Positions 58,056 to 64,000 of a stretch of 64,000 nucleotides of DNA are shown piece after piece. Positions within the stretch are counted from its first letter, which is position 1, and each line of letters opens with the position of its first letter. Source of the DNA: UASB124 sp041662445 (lineage in GTDB: Bacteria > Babelota > Babeliae > Babelales > RVW-14). Made by a program: the position numbers and the translations under genes. Below the pieces are notes generated by a model that saw only the letters and a list, made by a program, of their open reading frames with translations, made no database searches and was not told where the DNA came from. The stretch spans positions 1 through 64,000 of the forward strand of contig JBAZSL010000003.1 in the NCBI GenBank assembly GCA_041662445.1, written 5' to 3'.

Positions 58056-60320
58056 TCAATGCTTTGTCAAAAAGCTGGAAAGAATCTTTTTCTTGCCGCC
58101 TTTAAAGAGTGCGGTGATGTAGACATCGTCCTCGGGTGCCTTTTCAACATCGGTAATAATACCAACGCCAAATTTGGCATGAAAGACGGTCTGATTTTTG
58201 GTCCATGCGCCGCGAGGCGTGGCGTGTGATGATGGTTGAGTCACTGCTGGCCCTGGGCGTGGGAGCTCCATTCGTGGCGGCGGCGTGAAGCGTGGCTGAA
58301 GCGGTGTCGTAACTCCGCGTGAGCACCATTGTTCGATTGCGGCATCTGCCGAAGAAAGGGTGTGGTTATCAATAGTAATTGTTTGGAGCAACTCTTTGGG
58401 GATTTCATCAAGAAAGCGTGATGATGCCTGATCAACAATGTGCCCAAAGGTAAAGCGTGATAGCGCACTCGTGAGTACTAAATACTCTTGTGAGCGCGTC
58501 ATGCCGACGTACATGAGGCGGCGTTCTTCTTCAAGACTTTCATTCGAGTTAAGTGATCGATTACTTGGCAAAAGACCTTCTTCAAGACCGGCCATAATGA
58601 CGGTATTAAATTCCAGGCCCTTGGCGGCATGCAGCGTCATGAGGGGAACAAAGTCATCGGCGTTATCGGCGTCGACTTTTTCCTGTAAGAGTGAAACTTC
58701 ATGGAGAAAGGTTTCAACACTTTGGCCTTTTTGTTCACTCACCACAATAGCCTGTGCCAATTCCTGTACGTTTTCAATTTTTGCCTGTGATTCTTGGGGC
58801 TCATATGCTGTGGCAAGATAACTGATGTAATCAGTGCGTTCTAAGATAAGATCGAGTGCGGCGCGTGGTGATGAGCCGGCATCAAGGCCCTCAAAAATTT
58901 TTAGAAAATCGGTAAGCGTTGTACGTTTTGCTGCGGGAATGGCTGATGACTGATCGGCGCAGATGCTCGTGATCATTTGCGTAATATCGCAGAAGGGATT
59001 GTTTGCCCATGTTTGGAGCAGCAGATCTTCAGTCTTTTCACCCAAGCCGCGTGCCGGTGTATTAATAACGCGCATAAAACTTATCTTGTCATAGGGATTT
59101 GCCACAAGGCGGAGGTAGGCAAGAAGATCTTTAATTTCTTTGCGTTCGTAAAACCGAATGCCCCCAATAATGCGATACGGAATGGCGCGGTGAATGAGCG
59201 CTTCTTCAATTGTGCGTGATTGAAAGTGGGTGCGATACAGAACCGCCAACGAACCATGTGTGCGTTTTGCACGTTGCTGGGTAATGAGCGCGGCAATAAT
59301 AGTAGCTTCTTGATCACCTGTTTGGCAGGCAACGTGAAGGATACGATGCTTGGCCTCGCGTGTTGACCACAACGCTTTGGGGTTGCGCAACTTGTTGTGT
59401 TCAATGACGTTATTAGCAGCTTTTAAAATTGGTTGTACCGAGCGGTAATTTTGCTCAATGCGCACCATCGTTACTGGTGCAAAATCGTTGGTAAAGGTGA
59501 GCATGTTGGCAACGGTTGCCCCACGCCATGAATAAATTGATTGATCTTCGTCGCCGACGGCGCACATAGAATCAAGCGTAAATTTTTTTGCAGCATCACG
59601 TGCCAGATTGAGAAGAAGGTGATGTTGAACGTGGCTAGTGTCTTGGTATTCATCAACCAAAATGTGCCGTACGTTTTTTTGCATCTGTTCTCTAAATGCC
59701 GCGTTTGTTTGCAGCGACTTGAGTATCCAGACAATCAAATCGTCAAAATCTAAGCAGTGTGATTGGTTCTTCTCGTTTTCATATTCAAAGTAAACATCAC
59801 GTACGATTGATGATGGCCACGGTTCGCTGACGCTTGTGTGCTGGGCAAGGCCATTTTTATAGTTTGATATAAAATGTGCCAAGTGGTTGGGTGTCATGTA
59901 TTTATTGAGGGCATACTTTTTGCAAATCTTTTTAAGCAGATCAACTTGATCATCGGCATCAAGAATTGAAAACCGTGGGAAGGGTAACAGGTGCGGATTG
60001 GCGCGCAGAAGAAGTAAGCAGTACGAATGGAACGTGCCGATAAAAGGTGTCTGGTAGTGTGACTGAAATGTTTTAACGAGGCGTTCGCGCATTTCACCAG
60101 CTGCTTTGTTGGTAAACGTCAATGCAACAATCGAGGTTGCGGGAACATTATGGTTAAGTACTAGGTGCGCAATGCGCGAGGTGATGACGCGTGTTTTACC
60201 CGATCCTGCTCCTGCAATAACAAGCAGCGCCCCCGTGTTCTGTTCAACGGCAGCACGTTGGGTTTCATTAAGTTCGGTGGAAAGAAAATTATTAAATGTT
60301 TGTCGTAGCTGCGCGTCCAT
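58056..60320 (-). CDS. pcrA: UvrD/PcrA-type superfamily 1A DNA helicase
   Basis: The 754 residues carry the Q motif LNETQRAAVEQN, Walker A VIAGAGSGKTRVITSRIA, motif Ia TFTNKAAGEMRERL, motif II RHILVDEYQDTSHVQ, motif III GDEDQSIYSWRGA, and motif V MTLHAAKGLEFNTVIMAGLEEGLLP. The C-terminal 40 residues (VFHAKFGVGIITDVEKA... ITALFKGGKKKIL) are the Tudor-like RNA polymerase-binding end typical of PcrA. It acts in repair and in removing transcription-replication obstacles. It overlaps the cytidine deaminase gene by 29 bp. Confidence 0.95.
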   Translation of the reverse strand: MDAQLRQTFNNFLSTELNETQRAAVEQNTGALLVIAGAGSGKTRVITSRIAHLVLNHNVPATSIVALTFTNKAAGEMRERLVKTFQSHYQTPFIGTFHSYCLLLLRANPHLLPFPRFSILDADDQVDLLKKICKKYALNKYMTPNHLAHFISNYKNGLAQHTSVSEPWPSSIVRDVYFEYENEKNQSHCLDFDDLIVWILKSLQTNAAFREQMQKNVRHILVDEYQDTSHVQHHLLLNLARDAAKKFTLDSMCAVGDEDQSIYSWRGATVANMLTFTNDFAPVTMVRIEQNYRSVQPILKAANNVIEHNKLRNPKALWSTREAKHRILHVACQTGDQEATIIAALITQQRAKRTHGSLAVLYRTHFQSRTIEEALIHRAIPYRIIGGIRFYERKEIKDLLAYLRLVANPYDKISFMRVINTPARGLGEKTEDLLLQTWANNPFCDITQMITSICADQSSAIPAAKRTTLTDFLKIFEGLDAGSSPRAALDLILERTDYISYLATAYEPQESQAKIENVQELAQAIVVSEQKGQSVETFLHEVSLLQEKVDADNADDFVPLMTLHAAKGLEFNTVIMAGLEEGLLPSNRSLNSNESLEEERRLMYVGMTRSQEYLVLTSALSRFTFGHIVDQASSRFLDEIPKELLQTITIDNHTLSSADAAIEQWCSRGVTTPLQPRFTPPPRMELPRPGPAVTQPSSHATPRGAWTKNQTVFHAKFGVGIITDVEKAPEDDVYITALFKGGKKKILSSFLTKH

Positions 60321-60855
60321 ATTCTATGCCCAATTGTTCAGGTCCAAAACACATCGGAAGAAAGTCGCGTATGGTGGCAACAAGCACATCACCATGCGGT
60401 GTAAGTGAAAGAATTTTAACGTTACCATCACCAAAGCAATTTTCCCATATAATTTGACGACAGTGGCCGCATGGGAGTGTTGCTTGCTCAGGGTGAGCGA
60501 GGGATGTTGTTGGTGCGTGAAGGCGTGGCGTTGGGGTATGAGATTCCGGGCCACCCGCTATTGCAATGATGTCAATTTTAGTGGGACCCCAGTGAGCAAC
60601 CATGGTATCAATAGCATTTTGTTCAGCGTGTGTTGTCTGCGAATAGCTGCAGCGTTCAACATTACAGCCGGTATGCAGCGTGCCTTTACTGCATCGCAAG
60701 GCGGCACCGACAAGATAATGCGAATACGGTGCTTGAGCATTACGGCGCACGTTGATGGCGGCATGTATAAGTTCCTGTTCTTGTGGCAAGAGATCAGAAA
60801 AATTGTAGAGTGATGCCGTGGTGGTATATGAAAATTTTTTTGTTGCTGTGGCCAT
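60292..60855 (-). CDS. cdd: Cytidine deaminase
   Basis: The start is ATG 60855 (MATATKKFSYTTTASLYNF), 187 residues, longer than the usual 130. The zinc site is HAEQNAI (His and catalytic Glu) plus PCGHCRQII (two Cys). The substrate pocket stretch APYSHYLVGAALRCSKG matches the family. The extra length is a loop after IAIAGGPESHTPTPRL. It deaminates cytidine and deoxycytidine for nucleoside salvage, which fits an organism with nucleotide carriers nearby. Confidence 0.9.
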   Translation of the reverse strand: MATATKKFSYTTTASLYNFSDLLPQEQELIHAAINVRRNAQAPYSHYLVGAALRCSKGTLHTGCNVERCSYSQTTHAEQNAIDTMVAHWGPTKIDIIAIAGGPESHTPTPRLHAPTTSLAHPEQATLPCGHCRQIIWENCFGDGNVKILSLTPHGDVLVATIRDFLPMCFGPEQLGIEYGRAATTNI

Positions 60856-60928
60856 ACATTGTTCCAAAATTAGAGCCTAAAAAATGTGAGGCTCTAAGTA
60901 AAACAAATTCCGAAGAAAAAACCAGCGT

Positions 60929-62224
60929 CTATTCGACAATTGTTTTGGAATCAAGAAGTCGTTGGTTGGCCACGCCGACGAACAGTGCAATAAAGATCCA
61001 GCAACCGACAACACCAAGTGAGAAAATTGAACTATACAAAATGGCATGTGTGGTTGGCGCAAAAAGCGCATTGGCTCCAGATCCAACAACTTTGGTGAGA
61101 CGCCTTCCAAAGCCATCGATCCAGCTTTTTGTTTTAAAGCGAACATCGGTACTTGTGGGAATATACAAAATTTCTTTAATCGGCGAATTGAACGCGTAAC
61201 TTACGCCTTTCATGATGACAATTGATCCAAACATAACCCACAATGATGGTTTGATGCAGACGGTGATAATGACGGCTGCGGTGATGAGTGGATACAACAA
61301 GAGACTTGCTTTGATACCGAGCGATCGGATAATGACGCTCGTGCCGATAAGTGAAATAAACAATGATAAAACATTAACACTTTGAAGATATACACCGAGA
61401 AACTCAATAACGTTTTCAGTTGAATGGTACACTTCATCAGCGCCTAAGATCAGATTGTATTCAATAATACTTCCTACAACTTCTCCGAGTGTTGCAACTG
61501 CCATAATTCCCATGAGATAAGGCCGCGTGAGAAGAAGTTTGGGCCCTTCAAAGACACCCGTGACCTTTTTTTCGGTAAGACGTGCTGTTGGTGGTGTGGT
61601 GACTGCGGTGAAAATACGTACGAGTACCGCAATGGCAAGAATGGCGAGAATGGCGATAACAAAAAGAAAAGGAATACCTAGCGTTGTTGCGCGTTTGACA
61701 AGCTCTGGTCCTGCAATTGAGCCAAGCTGCGATCCGGCAACGATGAGAGGATACCCGCGTTCTGCTGATGTTACGTTGGTAATGCTGACAACAAATGACC
61801 AAAAGAGCGTGAAGAAAAGAGCGTTAAAACTTTCGACAGTGATGTAGAGAATCCAACCGATAAGACGCGTTTTATCAAGGCTGGTATTTGAAAGCCCAAT
61901 GGCCGGAAGTGAGAGCGTATATGCAATGGCAATGAACGAGAGTGCGTATCCTATGCTCAGCGCGTAAAATAGTTGATGCTTAGGGAATAAGTCGATGAGT
62001 TTATTGTAGCCAAGCAAAATGGGGATAAAAACAAGAAACGATACAATTTTAGCTTGTGGCAGATAAAGCTTGCCTACGGTGTGAATAAAAATTGCTTCCT
62101 TGAGAGGATGCAATAGTGAATAGGCACTGGTAATACACAACAATATAAGCGTGAGGAGGGTGAAGGTTTTAATCTCTTCGCGTTTAATATGTCCCCACAA
62201 TACCGACCACAATTTTTTGAGCAC
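60929..62224 (-). CDS. Nucleotide carrier of the ATP/ADP translocase (NTT/Tlc) family, copy 2
   Basis: The 431 residues have about eleven to twelve membrane segments. The N-terminal motif SLLHPLKEAIFIHTVGKLYLPQAK matches NTT proteins, with the lysine and glutamate of P-L-K-E/D known to matter for transport. Near the C-terminus SPIKEILYIPTSTDVRFKTKSWIDGFGRRLTKVVGSGANA is a second family block. It is shorter than rickettsial Tlc (about 500). It likely exchanges host ATP for ADP or imports nucleotides; which one cannot be told. It has its own start but follows copy 1 and a terminator by 20 bp. Confidence 0.9.
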   Translation of the reverse strand: MLKKLWSVLWGHIKREEIKTFTLLTLILLCITSAYSLLHPLKEAIFIHTVGKLYLPQAKIVSFLVFIPILLGYNKLIDLFPKHQLFYALSIGYALSFIAIAYTLSLPAIGLSNTSLDKTRLIGWILYITVESFNALFFTLFWSFVVSITNVTSAERGYPLIVAGSQLGSIAGPELVKRATTLGIPFLFVIAILAILAIAVLVRIFTAVTTPPTARLTEKKVTGVFEGPKLLLTRPYLMGIMAVATLGEVVGSIIEYNLILGADEVYHSTENVIEFLGVYLQSVNVLSLFISLIGTSVIIRSLGIKASLLLYPLITAAVIITVCIKPSLWVMFGSIVIMKGVSYAFNSPIKEILYIPTSTDVRFKTKSWIDGFGRRLTKVVGSGANALFAPTTHAILYSSIFSLGVVGCWIFIALFVGVANQRLLDSKTIVE

Positions 62225-62236
62225 GTTAGCCTCTCG

Positions 62237-62273
62237 AAATAAAAAAGGGTTGGCCGTAAAAAGCCAACCCTTT
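62237..62273 (-). terminator. Intrinsic terminator between the two nucleotide carrier genes
   Basis: AAAGGGTTGGC (62244-62254) and GCCAACCCTTT (62263-62273) are perfect 11-bp arms with an 8-nt loop; the minus strand continues with TTTATTT. It lies 24 bp after the stop of copy 1 and before the ATG of copy 2. Confidence 0.9.
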
Positions 62274-62296
62274 ATACAGCGTATTTAATGTCGAAT

Positions 62297-63595
62297 TTAT
62301 TGAATAATTGATCCGTCTTGAATCAACTTTTCATTCTTACGACCGACATACATGGCGATGACAATCCATACACCAACAATACCAAGTGAAATGATTGAAC
62401 CATAGAACATAAGGTCAGCCATATTGGTAAAAATTGCGTTGATGCCTGAACCTGCAGCCTTGGAAGAACGGCCACCAAACACGTCAATCCAGCCTTTGGC
62501 TTTAAACTTAACGTCTTTGCTGGTTGGAATGTACATGATTTCTTTGCAAGGGTTGTTTAATGCATAGCTTAAACCTTTAATGGCAACCATGGCACCAAAC
62601 AATGTCCAGAGTGATGGGTTAAAGAAAACGTAGCAAACAGCAGCGCCGATAGTTATAGGGAAGGCTACCATGCAGAAGGTCAAACCAAAACGACGGATGA
62701 AAAAGCTTGTTCCTACCAAGGCGAAAACCAAGGAAAGAAGGTTGGCGCTTTGTCCAAACGTTCCGAGGAATTGGGTAACTTTTTCTACTGATTGATACGT
62801 TTCATCGGCGATGAATTTCATTTGGTAGTCAAGAACGGTACCAATGACTTCGTACAAGGTTGCAACGCCCAAGATGCCCAGAAGATATGGTTGGCTGAGC
62901 AAGAGGCGGAGACCTTCGATAGGACCAGTTGCTTTTTTATCTTCGCGATGCTCAACAGCGGCTGCTGGGTGTGCTTTGACGAAGAAATAAATAAGAACAG
63001 GAACCATGAAGATACCGACAGCAACAACTTTTGCCAACATGGTCATGCCGATGTATTCAGCATAGGTTGCAATTGTTGGGCCGAGGATCGAACCAAATTG
63101 TGCGCCGGCAATAATCAAGCCGTAGCCGCGTTTGGCTGATGCGGTATCAGTGGTGCTGGCAACAAAGGACCAAAACAGTGCAGGAACCAGGGAACCAAAG
63201 CTTTCAATGCCAAGGTAAATAACCCAGCCGAGTAAGCGTGATTTGCTTGGTACGGTGTTGGCAAGACCAATGGTTGGATGTGCAAGGAAGTACGAAAGCA
63301 CAAGAAAAAATACTGAATAGAAAGAACAAATAACATAAAACAGCTTGTGCTTGGCCACCATGTCGACGAGTTTGGAGTAGACCAAAATCAACGGAATAAT
63401 GAAGAGCACTGATGCCATTTTTGCATAGGGAATATAAAGTTTGCCAACGATTTTCAGGAAAAGTGCATCTTTGAGTGGACGCATCAACCAATATGTTCCG
63501 ATGGCAAAGAAGAATGTTAACGAGAGCATACCGAATTTCTTGACCTCTTCCTTAGTCAAGTTTCCCCACAACGCGCGGGCTAAATTACCTAGCAT
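62297..63595 (-). CDS. Nucleotide carrier of the ATP/ADP translocase (NTT/Tlc) family, copy 1
   Basis: The 432 residues begin MLGNLARALWGNLTKEEVKKFGML, and the N-terminal TYWLMRPLKDALFLKIVGKLYIPYAKM and C-terminal NPCKEIMYIPTSKDVKFKAKGWIDVFGGRSSKAAGSGINA are intact NTT blocks. It has the strongest expression signals in the window: AGGAGG 7 bp before the ATG and a good promoter. The two copies share the whole fold and end in similar tails, with clear divergence. Two paralogs may divide substrates, as in Chlamydia and plastids; assignment needs functional data. Confidence 0.92.
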   Translation of the reverse strand: MLGNLARALWGNLTKEEVKKFGMLSLTFFFAIGTYWLMRPLKDALFLKIVGKLYIPYAKMASVLFIIPLILVYSKLVDMVAKHKLFYVICSFYSVFFLVLSYFLAHPTIGLANTVPSKSRLLGWVIYLGIESFGSLVPALFWSFVASTTDTASAKRGYGLIIAGAQFGSILGPTIATYAEYIGMTMLAKVVAVGIFMVPVLIYFFVKAHPAAAVEHREDKKATGPIEGLRLLLSQPYLLGILGVATLYEVIGTVLDYQMKFIADETYQSVEKVTQFLGTFGQSANLLSLVFALVGTSFFIRRFGLTFCMVAFPITIGAAVCYVFFNPSLWTLFGAMVAIKGLSYALNNPCKEIMYIPTSKDVKFKAKGWIDVFGGRSSKAAGSGINAIFTNMADLMFYGSIISLGIVGVWIVIAMYVGRKNEKLIQDGSIIQ

Positions 63596-63653
63596 AAAAT
63601 CCTCCTAGAAATGTTTATTAATACGCTGAAAACTCGCGATCGAAAGCTTGTTT

Positions 63654-63681
63654 ATTATAGCAAAAACAGTAGATAAACCAA
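63654..63681 (-). promoter_or_regulatory. Promoter of nucleotide carrier copy 1
   Basis: On the minus strand TTGGTT (63681-63676) and a perfect TATAAT (63659-63654) are 16 bp apart, about 60 bp upstream of the ATG. The gap between this promoter and the next gene at 63790 shows nothing else. Confidence 0.65.
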
Positions 63682-63789
63682 CTTCTTTCCACGTTGCGTG
63701 CAAAAAATAGGCTTAAAAACTTGTTTTTGTAATAAAATAGTCGGTTTTCTGCGTATTTTAAAATCGTTGAAAAGTGCTCTTTTTTATAT

Positions 63790-64000
63790 CTAGACCTCTC
63801 CCATAATTACCGCATAGAGCCAGCGGCAACTTGCGTTACGGAGAGCAGCGAGCGTTTCGTCTCGCTCGCGAAATTCATAGTGAGTTGATATAAGCGTTAC
63901 ATGTTTATCGCTATTGCGGATGACAATTGGTTCTTTTTGCCGTGTGGACTCAAAATATGCCCAGTCTAATTCTTCCCAGTTCTCTACAGCGCTAAAAGGT
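63790..64000 (-). CDS. C-terminal part of an unrecognised protein (runs off right edge)
   Basis: An open minus-strand frame from 64000 to a TAG at 63790-63792 encodes 69 residues of natural-looking composition: ENWEELDWAYFESTRQKEP, IRNSDKHVTLISTHYEFRERD and CRWLYAVIMGEV. The codon use looks like a real gene end. I do not recognise a family. There is no stop in the frame to the window edge. Confidence 0.6.
   Translation of the reverse strand, partial: PFSAVENWEELDWAYFESTRQKEPIVIRNSDKHVTLISTHYEFRERDETLAALRNASCRWLYAVIMGEV

Overview
The window is a dense bacterial chromosome segment from what looks like an obligate, host-dependent Gram-negative bacterium living in a eukaryotic (probably protist) cell. 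The evidence is two tandem ATP/ADP-translocase-type nucleotide carriers, a very large exported ankyrin-repeat protein, Sel1 and TPR proteins, a secreted tyrosine phosphatase-like protein and many short exported proteins of no recognised family, next to a conserved core (rpoD, dnaG, lgt, murG, rpsF, rpsR, uvrD/pcrA). Candidatus Dependentiae (TM6) is my best guess. That is inference from gene content; no 16S rRNA is present and I found no tRNA, rRNA or CRISPR.

Layout. 1-9 kb (minus strand): the end of an IS transposase that appears to cut off a WD40-type secreted protein, then nhaC-like antiporter, a GT4 glycosyltransferase whose start lies across a +1 frameshift, rpoD, dnaG and lgt. 9-11.4 kb (plus): two paralogous exported M48-type metalloproteases. 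11.4-18 kb (minus): murG, a TPR protein, a DciA-like protein, rpsR-rpsF with a strong terminator, a LexA/CI-like repressor whose S24 domain lacks the catalytic lysine and whose promoter carries a palindromic operator, and an OPT-family transporter. 18-22.6 kb: small genes, including a HisRS paralog that seems to have lost its catalytic motifs, a Sel1 protein and a secreted phosphatase.

22.8-40.5 kb (plus): one long operon-like surface-glycan locus of overlapping genes: galE, six tandem multi-pass GT-C proteins (four of one ArnT/GT39-like type, two of a Gpi18-like type), a UDP-galactopyranose-mutase-like flavoprotein, an AsnB-type amidotransferase, another GT-C, a mannose-1-phosphate guanylyltransferase and an eighth GT-C. 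The enzymes supply sugar nucleotides and modified sugars; the GT-C proteins would transfer sugars from polyprenyl phosphate on the outer face of the inner membrane. No flippase or soluble glycosyltransferase is interleaved.

40.6-54.2 kb (plus): a run of exported or membrane proteins. Four consecutive genes share a TM-hairpin plus PH-like module (the last fused to about 24 ankyrin repeats). They are followed by an ATAD3-like AAA+ ATPase, a small membrane protein, and three tandem secreted paralogs, two of which share a nearly identical 344-bp 3' half. A SAM methyltransferase ends the run.

54.2-58 kb (minus): a compact unit of a type-1 periplasmic ligand-binding protein, a pentameric ligand-gated ion channel homolog and a membrane-anchored PPP-type phosphatase with all metal ligands replaced: a candidate ligand-sensing channel system, and the most unusual locus here. 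A dispersed palindromic element with variable hairpin arms occurs at 49.8 kb and, fused in frame to the binding protein, at 57.9 kb. 58-64 kb (minus): uvrD/pcrA, cytidine deaminase, two nucleotide carriers, and the C-terminus of an unrecognised gene at the right edge.
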